The notes under the pieces are model-generated. The model saw only the letters and a list, made by a program, of their open reading frames with translations. It had not been told where the DNA came from and ran no database searches. Below are positions 20,579-30,187 of a stretch of DNA of 64,000 nucleotides, piece after piece. Origin of the DNA: Galdieria partita (taxonomy: Eukaryota > Rhodophyta > Bangiophyceae > Galdieriales > Galdieriaceae); NCBI GenBank assembly GCA_025991245.1, contig BQMJ01000039.1, positions 62,001-126,000 on the forward strand. The letters run 5' to 3'. Position 1 is the stretch's first letter, and every line of letters starts with the position of its first letter. The translations under genes were made by a program, and so were the position numbers.

Positions 20579-23422
20579 ATGTTTCCAAAACGTTGTCCAA
20601 CCCAAGCCTGGATATATAAAGTCTGTAGTTGTTGTGGGTCATGGAAGAAACCAAAGCAACGGGTTCGCTTCTTTAGGAACTCATCTCAAGTACATCTGTT
20701 ATACAAGAGTAGAAACAAAGTGCTTGAATGTAGTGTTAGTGATCACATTCCAAGAAAAGATATGCTTTCTACTTGTATTGCAAGTCATCAGTATGAACGA
20801 GTTTGGAACCAACAAGGAACCATTCCTTATCAGATTCCACCCAAAGAGATGGTACAATTGGTAGATATGCAAATAGATCATCCAGTTTCCTTTCCTCCAG
20901 GATATCCTAAAGAATATATGTTGGTTATCGAATCTCCTTCTTTACCGAGTATAGAAGAACTTTCAAGACCTGAATTACGTTTGGCTGGATATCGTATCCA
21001 TCCTTGTACTTTTACACCTTCTAGAATGAGTTTTGTATCCAATATTCAAGTATGGAAGTTATCCAACAGTCAACCCAAATGCATAATGGATATTTCTCAA
21101 AGTTATTACGACACATTATTATTATTCCATAAGGAAGAAAATGGAAACTCCGATTTATTCAAAGAAGAAATGAAATATTCTTTAAAGCTTTGTGATATTC
21201 ATTGGGCTCCAAATGGAAAAAAGTTTACTTTTTGTGTTTTCAAACCCGAATGGGGTTTACAATTGTGGTTGTGTGATATAGAAGAGCGTCAAATCTATCC
21301 GTTGCTATTGGAAAGAAATCAGAGACTGCATGCGATATGTGAAAGTCCAGTGAAGTGGTTTCCTGATTCTCAACGATTGTTGATACATTTGATATCCAAC
21401 AAAACAAAGAGTCTAACGAGTCCCTCTATTCCACAAGGTCCATCTGTACAACATCATTATCAAGTACAACGTCAAGCTCCTGCTAGAACATTTCAAGATG
21501 TACTGAAGAATAGTTATGACGAAGCTTGTTTGGAATATTATTGTACTCATGAATTGGCTATTTATGATTATATGGAAAGGAGTTGTAAGTTGTTGCCATT
21601 GGAACCAGGTTGCTTTACAGGAACGAGTATTTCACCCAATGGTGAATACATTTTGATAGAAGAGATGACTCGACCTTATTCTTATTTGTTTCCTGCTTCT
21701 CGATTTCCTAGAAAGATTCAAATATTCCATATTCAAGATGCATCTACTACAATAGTTGCTGAATTGGGATTACAAGAGCATATTCCTATAGATATGGATG
21801 CAGTTACTGATAGTCCTCGTTGCTTTCAATGGAGAGCTAATGTAGATGCTACTCTCTGTTGGGTACAAGCATTGGATCACGGTAATCCTAAGAACCAAGT
21901 AGAATATAGAGATGCAATCTATTCCATATCTGCTCCATTCAAAGAGAATCCTAGATTGTTATGCAAGTTGAAATGGAGATTGGAAGACATCGATTGGAGT
22001 GATCATGAATATACTTTGATATGGGAAGAATGGTATGAAAGTCGTTCGAGACGTGTCTATTCTTGTCATATTCCTTTGGAATGGAATGCCAATCATGGAG
22101 ATAGTCCAATAACAACAATAGTTGAAAGGCCTTGGAACAATCAACCTATTGTGAACGACTTGGAATGTTTATGGGACATTCCTAACTGGGAAGATCGTTA
22201 TCATCTTCCAGGATATCCTATCTCTAGAATGAATTCTTTTGGAAAGTGGACATTGAGAACTGTCCAATTAGAAAAGCACAATTCAAGTCCATTTCTTTAT
22301 TTGATAGGTCCTGGAGCTTCTGATAAAGGAGATAGACCTTATTTGGATATTTTAGATACTCAAACTCTTAAGAGATGGAGATTGTGGCAAAGCTCACCAC
22401 CATATTATGAAAGATGCATAGGAGTATATTCAGAAGATGATCAACAACAAGTATCACAAATACTCATCTCTCGAGAATCTCCAAAAGAATTGCCTAATGT
22501 TTGTACAATACAAGTGCCAACTTTGAGAACAACATATGAGAATAGTCATTCACTGGATGCCTCTCATTGTTCTTCTTTTTATATCCAATCTTTGACTTTT
22601 TTTGAACATCCCTTTCCAGAATTTTTGGAAATTCAAAGAGAGTTGGTAGAATATGAGCGTCAAGATGGAGTCCGACTACATGCCAATCTATATCTTCCTC
22701 CTGAATATGATCCAAAGAAAAGTGGACCTTTGCCAACTTTTATATGGGCTTATCCACAAGAATATCTTTCATCCGATACTGCAGGTCAAATGAGAGATTC
22801 TCCATTTCGTTTTGTTCATTTAGCTAGATCACCTTTGTACTGGTTGACTCAAGGATATGCTATTCTAGATGGCCCAGAAATGCCTATTATAGCAAAGAAA
22901 GGAGGTAAACATCCCAACGATGATTTTATTTCACAACTCGTTTCGAGTGCACAAGCTGCAATAGATTACTTGGTTGATAGAGGTGTCAGTGATAGACAGA
23001 GAATTGCTATAGGTGGACATTCTTATGGAGCTTTTATGACTGCCAATTTGTTAGCACATGCACCGAAATTATTTTGTTGTGGAATTGCTCGTTCAGGTGC
23101 TTACAATCGTACTTTGACTCCTTTTGGGTTTCAAATGGAAGATAGAAATTTATGGCAAATTCCATCCAAGTACATAGAAATGTCTCCTTTTATATATGCA
23201 GATAGAATAAGTTCTCCTTTATTATTGATTCATGGAGAATTGGATAACAACGACGGTACTCATTTGTTACAAAGCGAACGTATGTTTTCAGCTTTAAAGG
23301 GCTTAGGAAAAGTTGTTCGATTTGTAAAGTTGCCTTTGGAAGCACATCATTATCGTTCAAGAGAATCGGTATTGCATGTGCTTTATGAGATGCATCAGTG
23401 GTTGGAAACTTTTTGTAGATGA
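20579..23422 (+). CDS. Prolyl-oligopeptidase family S9D peptidase (chloroplast glutamyl endopeptidase-like)
   Basis: Single exon, 947 aa from the first ATG. The N-terminal part is a predicted seven-bladed propeller (motifs such as DIHWAPNGKKFTFCVF, GCFTGTSISPNGEYILIEEM). The C-terminal alpha/beta hydrolase has the catalytic triad: Ser815 in GGHSYGAF, Asp889 in HGELDNND and His923/924 in EAHHYRS. Motifs LHANLYLPPEYDP and WAYPQEYLSSDTAG, with the GHSYGAFM nucleophile elbow, match plant CGEP, a stromal peptidase cleaving after Glu. The N-terminus is basic (MFPKRCPTQAWIYKVCSCCG), but I cannot prove a transit peptide. Its stop codon TGA overlaps the ATG of the next gene as ATGA. Confidence 0.9.
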   Translation: MFPKRCPTQAWIYKVCSCCGSWKKPKQRVRFFRNSSQVHLLYKSRNKVLECSVSDHIPRKDMLSTCIASHQYERVWNQQGTIPYQIPPKEMVQLVDMQIDHPVSFPPGYPKEYMLVIESPSLPSIEELSRPELRLAGYRIHPCTFTPSRMSFVSNIQVWKLSNSQPKCIMDISQSYYDTLLLFHKEENGNSDLFKEEMKYSLKLCDIHWAPNGKKFTFCVFKPEWGLQLWLCDIEERQIYPLLLERNQRLHAICESPVKWFPDSQRLLIHLISNKTKSLTSPSIPQGPSVQHHYQVQRQAPARTFQDVLKNSYDEACLEYYCTHELAIYDYMERSCKLLPLEPGCFTGTSISPNGEYILIEEMTRPYSYLFPASRFPRKIQIFHIQDASTTIVAELGLQEHIPIDMDAVTDSPRCFQWRANVDATLCWVQALDHGNPKNQVEYRDAIYSISAPFKENPRLLCKLKWRLEDIDWSDHEYTLIWEEWYESRSRRVYSCHIPLEWNANHGDSPITTIVERPWNNQPIVNDLECLWDIPNWEDRYHLPGYPISRMNSFGKWTLRTVQLEKHNSSPFLYLIGPGASDKGDRPYLDILDTQTLKRWRLWQSSPPYYERCIGVYSEDDQQQVSQILISRESPKELPNVCTIQVPTLRTTYENSHSLDASHCSSFYIQSLTFFEHPFPEFLEIQRELVEYERQDGVRLHANLYLPPEYDPKKSGPLPTFIWAYPQEYLSSDTAGQMRDSPFRFVHLARSPLYWLTQGYAILDGPEMPIIAKKGGKHPNDDFISQLVSSAQAAIDYLVDRGVSDRQRIAIGGHSYGAFMTANLLAHAPKLFCCGIARSGAYNRTLTPFGFQMEDRNLWQIPSKYIEMSPFIYADRISSPLLLIHGELDNNDGTHLLQSERMFSALKGLGKVVRFVKLPLEAHHYRSRESVLHVLYEMHQWLETFCR

Positions 23423-24402
23423 ATAATAAAAGCAAAGTACCTTTGGTTCCTCGTGGACGCTTTGCACCTACAATACCTAATGAAAGAAGAAGAAGAAGAA
23501 GAAAACAATCTCAAGTTGTTTCACAAGAGGAAAGTCACTCTGTGGAGAGAACAAGTAACGGCTCAACCAACAGCAAGACTCAGGAAAGCACAACTTTGAA
23601 AGCCAAAGAAGAAAGTGAAACTTTTGATACAGTCAAACAGGAGCCTCTGATACAAACGACAACGAATATGACGACAGATAGACATAGTGGTCATAATTAT
23701 TTTGAGTTGGACTCTTCAGATGAGGAACCATGGAGGAGGAGAAGAGATGGTTATCAGAACTCAGGTGGTCACAACGTAACTTGTCTATCATCTTCATCCC
23801 TTTTGCCTGTAGTTTTGCCAATATCCAACCAGTCAACGAATGAAAAAGTTGATGACAAAAAATATCAGAACAGCAACTTTCCAACGGAATCTGTTGCTAA
23901 TAAACTGTGTCAAGAGAAAGAATGGTTCTTTGTGCAGTTGCCTCCTATATTACCTTTACCAGATTCTGTAGAAACACAACAGAAAGAGTTGCAAAGTGAA
24001 AGGGAAGAAACTGTGGATGAAGGTGCAAGTAGTGAAGCTAAGATACAGGAGTTGAAATATATTATGTCCCAAAATGATATAGAAAGTCAGTTGCATCCCG
24101 ATATTAGACATATGAAAAGTTGCAACTTGGGTAGTTTGAGAATTTTTCGTTCTGGAAAAGTTCAGTTGGCTATCAATGGAATGACCTATGAAGTCCTACA
24201 AGGAGCAGAAACAAGTTTCTTGGAGAAAGCAATGCAAGTGGATTGGGAAAGTAACTTAACAAGTGAACTCGGAGATATTCGTCAACGATGGATTTGTGTT
24301 CCTGATGTCTATAACGACCCCCATTTGAATAAAGTGCCTCATACTCAGTCAAGTTTTATGAAGAAGAAGAAGGAGGAGAATATGTTGTGGAAGACTGAAT
24401 AG
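23419..24402 (+). CDS. POLR3D: RNA polymerase III subunit RPC4 (Rpc53)
   Basis: Single exon, 327 aa. The N-terminus PRGRFAPTIPNERRRRRRKQ resembles the basic RPC4 start (xFxPxIPxRR). The middle is low-complexity and acidic/Ser-rich. The conserved C-terminal RPC4 domain (about 225-300) is recognised by LGSLRIFRSGKVQLAINGMTY and the following VLQGAETSFLEKAMQVD. RPC4 pairs with RPC5 on Pol III and acts in initiation and termination of tRNA and 5S genes. The preceding in-frame codon is a stop (TAG), so the ATG at 23419 is the earliest possible start in this exon, and it overlaps the stop of the S9D gene. The 3' end overlaps the coding end of the convergent KNL1-like gene by 47 bp. Confidence 0.85.
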   Translation: MNNKSKVPLVPRGRFAPTIPNERRRRRRKQSQVVSQEESHSVERTSNGSTNSKTQESTTLKAKEESETFDTVKQEPLIQTTTNMTTDRHSGHNYFELDSSDEEPWRRRRDGYQNSGGHNVTCLSSSSLLPVVLPISNQSTNEKVDDKKYQNSNFPTESVANKLCQEKEWFFVQLPPILPLPDSVETQQKELQSEREETVDEGASSEAKIQELKYIMSQNDIESQLHPDIRHMKSCNLGSLRIFRSGKVQLAINGMTYEVLQGAETSFLEKAMQVDWESNLTSELGDIRQRWICVPDVYNDPHLNKVPHTQSSFMKKKKEENMLWKTE

Positions 24403-25775
24403 TATTTCGAATAATTTGTCTCATTTCTCGTTGCCATTCAATAAGACTACCTGTGCTCAAAGCTATCAACTTACTCCATACTTGAGTATTTTTCCACCAA
24501 CGTCTTTGTTCTTCAGTTGCAGCAAAGAATCGAATAATATCGAATCCAGTATTGGCATCAGGATAACCTATTTGGAATTGTAAGTCAAGGAAAATAGTTT
24601 CGTTGATCGATATTCGAATCGTATTGGCAGTTGGTATAGTCCATGTCTGACAAAGAGATACAACGTTGGAATATTTTAGGTTTTGTTCCTCTTCTTTGTA
24701 GGCTTTCCTCATTTGTTCCAATTCATGATGAAATGCATAAAGACGATGAATGGTTTCCCGAACCAAATAAGGAATGTGTGTCACCTTTGTCCACTTTTGT
24801 TTCCAATCTTGTATAGAAATGTGTTCAGGAACAAGTTCTGCTCTAACAATACGAGAAGCATTCCATTCGATAATAAGTTGATGTTCTTCTGCAAGCAGAA
24901 TCGAATCTTCTTCTGGAGAAATGATTATTTCCACCATATTATTATCTTTTACTTGTATAGAAACTCCACTCAATGCTTGTAGAAATTGAATCAGATTGTC
25001 ATACCAAGTCATGATTTGTTTCATTTTGGAACGAGTATCATCTTCATGAATATTCTCATTTGCATCTTGTTCCAAAACACTTACATGACTTCTCAACTGT
25101 TGGACTGCAGATTCTAAGGGTTCTATTTCCCATATCAGCTCATTTCGTTTATCTTCCAATTGTTGTTTGCTGGAAGCCAACTGAGAAAGTTGTAATTCTC
25201 TCTGATGAAGTAAAGCATTGGCATTTGTTTCATCCAAATATCTTATTTGTCGGTAATATCCTTCTTCATCTTGAAAGTAATCTTTTGTAGAGTCTTGCCA
25301 CTTTTGCAATTGTTCTAGTTTATACTGACAGCTTTGCAAATATTGTTGATGTACTTTTCTCTTTTGTACCCACTCAGTTGCTAAATTCTCTATTTGTTGA
25401 AATAGAGTTTGTGTATATTGTTTGCTACGCTTTACTTGATTTTTAGATTGTGCAGTTGCAATTTCCAAATCAGCTATTTTCTGGTCGGTTGGTATGATAT
25501 CTTGCTCTGTTGAAACTTGGATATTTTCCAAGAATCTTCGTTTAGTTTCCAATTCTAGAAAACTAAACTTGAGTTTGTGCATCATATCCTAAGGATAGCT
25601 AAGAATGTCTCAATATAGTAAGGGATAGAATGCTGCATACTTGTGTTATCTTCCATTGAGTATGAATATTGCTATCTTGATATTCATCGTCTACTTTTTT
25701 CTGATGTGCTTCTAAGAAACTTGCATATGATGCAATTTTATTGACTTGTTGTTGCCATTCGTCGAGTTGTGCCAT
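24356..25775 (-). CDS. Coiled-coil protein with C-terminal RWD-like region, possible KNL1/Spc7 kinetochore protein
   Basis: Two exons (25641-25775, 24356-25588) encode 455 aa. Residues 1-225 are a nearly continuous coiled coil (for example LQLSQLASSKQQLEDKRNELIWEI, abbreviated pattern of hydrophobic heptads). From about 235 the pattern changes to beta strands and helices: LIQFLQALSGVSIQVKDNNMV, IISPEEDSILLAEEHQLIIEW, an amphipathic helix near HRLYAFHHELEQM, then IRISINETIFLDLQFQIGYP. A coiled coil followed by paired small alpha/beta (RWD-like) modules is the layout of the C-terminus of KNL1/Spc7, which docks on Mis12. Sequence similarity is weak and the long N-terminal MELT region of KNL1 is missing, so this is a hypothesis. 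Other RWD kinetochore proteins are alternatives. Confidence 0.7.
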
Positions 25776-25834
25776 GCAGTTGTTACTTGGATTGATGATT
25801 CAACAATCGACTGTTCATTTCGAATTCATTTGAA

Positions 25835-27376
25835 ATGACGGCGGGCTCTTCCATCTTGGCGCCATGCTTATCATTTGTGGCTGGAATATCTTCCGTCTCA
25901 AGTCTACTTGATATTCGTTCACTTGTACCTAACCGTCAAAGGAACAAAAATAGCGGATTTGTTCCCTTTGCGCCGAAAGTGAAACGGAGCCGAGTTTTGT
26001 CTGGCAGCCATACACGGCGGAATCTATCACCTTGTTTCATAAGGATATATTGTGTTGCGTCCGATGCAGTGGAAACGGCCCTTCATGTTGCTGTCATTGG
26101 TTCTGGTGGAAGAGAGCATGCTCTTTGTGATAGCATCGCGCAGTCACCTTTGTGCAACAAGTTGTTTGCGATTCCAGGCAACGCAGGAATTCGAGCCTGT
26201 GCCAGGGTAGTGGAAAATATTCAATCTCATGAAACAGAGAAGATTGTCGAGTTTTGCAAGCAGAACAAAGTGAATTTTGTCGTTGTCGGTCCAGAAACAC
26301 CACTAGTAGAAGGCCTCGTAGATAAGTTGACTGAAGCAGGGATCGCAGCGTTTGGACCGCATTCGAGGGCTGCTTTATTGGAGGGATCTAAAGTTTGGAT
26401 GAAGCAGTTTTTGAAAAAGTGGAAGATTCCTACTGCACGATATGAGTGCTTCCGCAGCTCACAGTTGGCCAAGTCTTATGTGGAGAAGCAACAGTTCCCT
26501 TTGGTTATCAAAGCTAATGGTCTTGCAGCAGGTAAAGGCGTTATCATAGCAGAAGATAAGACAACTGCCGATCAAGCCATTGTTTCTATGTTGGATGAAA
26601 CGGTATTTGGTTCGGCGAGTACTGAAATAGTGATTGAGGAGTATCTAAAAGGAGAGGAACTGAGTTTTTTCGCTCTGGTGGATGGTTTGACTGTGGTTCC
26701 TTTTGGATCAGCTCAAGATCATAAGAGAGCATTTGAACAGGATCTCGGTCCGAATACAGGTGGAATGGGTGCTTATTCACCATCACCGCTTTGTACTGAA
26801 GCTTTAGAAAACGAAATTATTCAAACTATCTTGAATCCAACCGTTCAAGGTATGATGAAAGAAGGTCGACCTTACCGTGGAATACTTTATTGTGGTTTGA
26901 TGTTGACAAAAGATGGTCCTAAAGTATTAGAATACAATGTACGCTTTGGAGATCCGGAATGTCAAGTGATATGCCCACGTTTAAAGAGTGATTTGTTGCA
27001 GGTGTTGTACAAAGTTGCCACAGGTAGAACAAAGGACTTGAAGATAGAATGGAACGACAATCTTTGGTCGCTTGTTGTCATCATGGCAAGTCAAGGATAT
27101 CCGGGTGCTTATAAGAAAGGAACCGTTATCCAACATTTAGAAGAGGCTAGTAAGATAAAAGGCGTCAAGATATATCATTCAGGAACCGATCTTTCTCCAA
27201 CAGGAGAGTGGATAGCTACTGGTGGAAGAGTTTTGGGTATTACAGGTATAGGACATTCTATTCAACAAGCTAGAGACAAAGCCTATGCAGCTATTGAACA
27301 GATTCAATGGCCGCAAGGATTTTACAGAAAGGATATTGGTTGGAAATGTCTTAACCTTGAAACGGGTAGTCGATAA
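25835..27376 (+). CDS. purD: Phosphoribosylamine-glycine ligase (GAR synthetase, PurD), organelle-targeted
   Basis: Single exon, 513 aa. The enzyme joins glycine to 5-phosphoribosylamine with ATP, step 2 of de novo purine synthesis. About 85 N-terminal residues (Ser/Arg-rich, with [16 protein letters not shown]) precede the bacterial-type start [18 protein letters not shown] and look like a plastid transit peptide, fitting plant-style plastid purine synthesis. PurD motifs are complete: [79 protein letters not shown] and [12 protein letters not shown]. It is monofunctional, unlike the animal trifunctional GART. It is divergent from the KNL1-like gene with 59 bp between start codons. Confidence 0.97.
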   Translation: MTAGSSILAPCLSFVAGISSVSSLLDIRSLVPNRQRNKNSGFVPFAPKVKRSRVLSGSHTRRNLSPCFIRIYCVASDAVETALHVAVIGSGGREHALCDSIAQSPLCNKLFAIPGNAGIRACARVVENIQSHETEKIVEFCKQNKVNFVVVGPETPLVEGLVDKLTEAGIAAFGPHSRAALLEGSKVWMKQFLKKWKIPTARYECFRSSQLAKSYVEKQQFPLVIKANGLAAGKGVIIAEDKTTADQAIVSMLDETVFGSASTEIVIEEYLKGEELSFFALVDGLTVVPFGSAQDHKRAFEQDLGPNTGGMGAYSPSPLCTEALENEIIQTILNPTVQGMMKEGRPYRGILYCGLMLTKDGPKVLEYNVRFGDPECQVICPRLKSDLLQVLYKVATGRTKDLKIEWNDNLWSLVVIMASQGYPGAYKKGTVIQHLEEASKIKGVKIYHSGTDLSPTGEWIATGGRVLGITGIGHSIQQARDKAYAAIEQIQWPQGFYRKDIGWKCLNLETGSR

Positions 27377-27414
27377 CACAAATCATAAACGAAGTACCAA
27401 CTGTAAGAAATATT

Positions 27415-27813
27415 CTAACAAGCCAATTGTGCAGCTTTTTGGAGGAATTGTTTGACTTGTTTTTCACCTAAAGCACCCACAAATTGGTCCATCTGTTTTC
27501 CTTTGTGATAACAAAACACGGTTGGTACAGCTGCCACTTGCAATCTATCAGCTACTGACGAAGCTTGATCCACATCAACTTTTACCAACTCTACTTTTCC
27601 TTGAGTTTCTTCCATCAGTCGCTCTAGCAAAGGACCCAATTGTCGACAAGGACCACACCATTCTGCGTGACAATAAACAACTTGCGGCTTTTGACTGGAA
27701 GCTTCAATAACTTTTTTGAAATCGGTATCTGAAGAAACTTGAACATATGATACGAAACGACGTGCATATCTGAACAGCGACAGTTGCAAAGTTTTGAATG
27801 ATACAATACTCAT
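27415..27813 (-). CDS. Thioredoxin, probably mitochondrial
   Basis: Single exon, 132 aa. The thioredoxin fold carries the redox motif WCGPC (residues 52-56), VELVKVDVDQ, the cis-Pro loop AAVPTVFCYHKG and FVGALGEKQV. An N-terminal extension of about 25 residues (MSIVSFKTLQLSLFRYARRF) has Arg, Ser and hydrophobics without acidic residues, typical of a mitochondrial presequence; plastid targeting cannot be excluded. It reduces disulfides of target proteins. It lies tail-to-tail with PurD, 38 bp between stop codons. Confidence 0.94.
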   Translation of the reverse strand: MSIVSFKTLQLSLFRYARRFVSYVQVSSDTDFKKVIEASSQKPQVVYCHAEWCGPCRQLGPLLERLMEETQGKVELVKVDVDQASSVADRLQVAAVPTVFCYHKGKQMDQFVGALGEKQVKQFLQKAAQLAC

Positions 27814-28239
27814 ATGGACAGTATAAAAAAGTTTTTCTCAACGGTGAGAGAAAAAGAGCGAGAATAAGTTGCTATCAAACACGAAATCAACCCAATCGGA
27901 GAATTTTCCATGACACAATACTTTCAAGACATTTTCAATAGAAATAAATAACAACAATGTTCATATGATGATCATAGCCACTGTAGTAGAGGGGATGCAG
28001 AAATGAAATGTTTCCTATAAAAAGTATAGAAATGGATGAATCAAAGAAAACAATTCCTTCCATTCACAACTTGATGTGGATATCTTTATATTCTATCCAT
28101 GATTCTTGATTTCTAAAAATCCCAAATATATGTAAAAGAATATATTCTCAAAAGTCATTGGATGATTATTTCTAGCTAGTGTTTCATTATCAAGTATTCA
28201 TGTTATTTGCATGAAGAATCTTCAAGAGATGTTGGATGC
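27814..28239. other. Intergenic region between thioredoxin start and IBA57 stop
   Basis: About 425 bp, both neighbours on the minus strand, so it should contain the IBA57 3' UTR and the thioredoxin promoter. A/T-rich; no tRNA, repeat or ORF that I can support. Confidence 0.5.
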
Positions 28240-29697
28240 CTACAAACTTTCTCCTGAATGGGTTGCTTTGTCTAAAGATGTCATTTCTTCCTTTGGCCAC
28301 CAAAAAGGTTTGAAAGGAATTGCATACAGTTTTGATTGCTCTACATTCAAAGGAATACCTATAGCTACATTCCCCTTTTCAACGTGATCCAAACCATAAG
28401 AATAGAAAACATACGAGAAGTAGCATTAGGAAATACTGATGCAAGGTCCAGTCGTGCCAATCCGATATTATATACACTGCTGGTAAGATGACCAACTGCC
28501 TTGGTTGCCTGGTCATTTTGCACAAATAGTTGACTATTCACAGGAATCGTGGATATGCCATTCTCAAGCTCCATGTTTGTTTGGATTGGACATGTCGCAT
28601 CTAGCAACCCAAAAATATTCCAAAAATAGGACAATATCCAGCGTTCATCCTTACCATGGGGAGACTCATAAAAATGAATCATTGCTTGTGCTATTTGTAG
28701 GCCTTTGTCCTTTTCTTTTGCAAACACAACAGGAGCAATACGCTTCCGTACTACTCCCGTGTAATTTACACGAGCAGTCGTTTCCTAAAAACACACACAT
28801 ATATATGTCAAGCTATGAATGAACAAAGCAATATACAAAAAACTGAATTACTTGACCAAGATAACATCCTTTAGAGAAACTAATACCATTGAGGTAATCT
28901 AGATTGCCTTCAAAAGGAAGACTACTCAGAAAAGAATAGTCTGTTCCTCCTTCTGGAACGCCATATATGATTCTCCATATATAATATAATTCTTCACTTT
29001 CTTCTTTTTCTCCTTGATACTAACAAGGAAAGGTTAGCCTCAATCGATTCTGAAAAAAACAAGTTTCTTACTTTGGTATGAATAGAAGTATAAAAACGCC
29101 AACCTAGACGTGCAAGACGAGGATCCAAAGAATAAACTATTGGTTTATCTGGAACTAAATCTGACCATATCTGATAGATACTTTCTAAACCTGGTGCGAC
29201 CCTTGAGTTGGTTGCAGTATATCAGCAAAACAGAGTTCTCAGAAAAGTATTCAGATACTAACCACACTGAGTATGAATCCGAAATATTCGATATCTCTAC
29301 TCGAGAACGAAGCCGATATAACTGAAAATGCTTCACTAGTTCTATGTATGGTTAAGTTGGAACATTCGAAATAAACAATACAACCTACCATAACCCGTGG
29401 AAGGATGCACATCTATTAACCAGTCTTCACAACTATCACCCAAAGGAGCAAGGAAGCCTTGGTTTATAAGACGTCCTCTCTTATTCAAAAAGCCAGTATA
29501 GCCCAAAGTTGGCTTTCGACTCTGCTTTGTTAACAACTCCACGTTTTGTGTTACTAGACCCTGAGTACTTCAATAAGAGTACTTGAAACTCGGTCAATCG
29601 ATACCTGAAGAAACTTGGTGGTGTCCTTTCCTGATAACTTTAACAAATACCGGTTGTGTAACGACGCTACGAAACTTGGTGACTTCCAAGATGACAT
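28240..29697 (-). CDS. IBA57: IBA57-like folate-binding Fe-S assembly protein
   Basis: Seven exons (29605-29697, 29389-29560, 29263-29341, 29072-29201, 28852-29019, 28415-28784, 28240-28364) encode 378 aa; all phases close. The protein resembles glycine-cleavage T-protein and YgfZ. Motifs: RYLLKLSGKDTTKFLQ-GLVTQNVE, GYTGFLNKRGRLI, VKHFQLYRLRSRVEIS, DPRLARLGWRF, GVPEGGTDY, and the family signature FSKGCYLGQETTAR, followed by YTGVVRKRIAPV. IBA57 works with ISCA1/2 in mitochondrial [4Fe-4S] maturation for lipoate synthase, aconitase and complex I. The start MSSWKSPSFV is the only ATG after an upstream in-frame stop. The last intron (28365-28414) is my best choice among several acceptors; the C-terminus KPFWWPKEE fits the family. 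Confidence 0.9.
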
Positions 29698-30187
29698 GGC
29701 GTCCAAAGACTTTTCTCCAACAATGATTGGAATGAAGACTTTTTTGTTTGCAAGATAGAGCTTTCATCAACATATATTAGTTGAGCTGAGACAAATGTTT
29801 ATTTGTTTTTTACTTTGAACAGTCATCTAACAAGCATAGAATATAAAAGACCATATATAGTTTATAAACCTCAATACTCTATTTGCATAAAAATTCTATT
29901 TATCTACGGCTTTCAATGTTCTCTTTATCAAAACTTTCAAAACAGCAAATTGTCTCTTTGTCCTAAAAATGGACACCGACAGGAATTGTTTATCCATCCA
30001 AAGCATAAGATGTCCAATAGACTTGAGGAGCTGACCATGAAGGAAAGCGATGATCGTTGCGTGCAATGAATGTTGTCGCTCTCACCAAGAATGCGTCCCT
30101 TTGAATGACAAAAGGACATGAAAAACAAGCCCATAATATTTACCTTTTTCCAAGTTTTCTGTCTTGATATTTTTTTATTTTGGCACA
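29698..30187. other. Divergent intergenic region between IBA57 and the MFS transporter
   Basis: About 490 bp. An 88-codon ORF at 29803-30069 has no motifs and starts with a non-ATG codon, so I do not call a gene. The region should hold both promoters; no clear TATA box was found at a typical distance. Confidence 0.45.

Noticed and set aside
28365-28450. Unspliced C-terminus of IBA57 ending in LKRGM
   Set aside because: A GTATGT...GTAG intron of typical 50 nt restores a family-like C-terminus with WWP; alternative acceptors remain possible.
29605-29760. Alternative ATG reading frame in the first exon of IBA57 (KVFGRHVILEV...)
   Set aside because: Does not join in phase to the T-protein-like exons; the MSSWKSPSFV frame does.
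29803-30069. 88-codon ORF upstream of the MFS transporter
   Set aside because: Begins with a non-ATG codon and has no recognisable feature; lies in a divergent promoter region.
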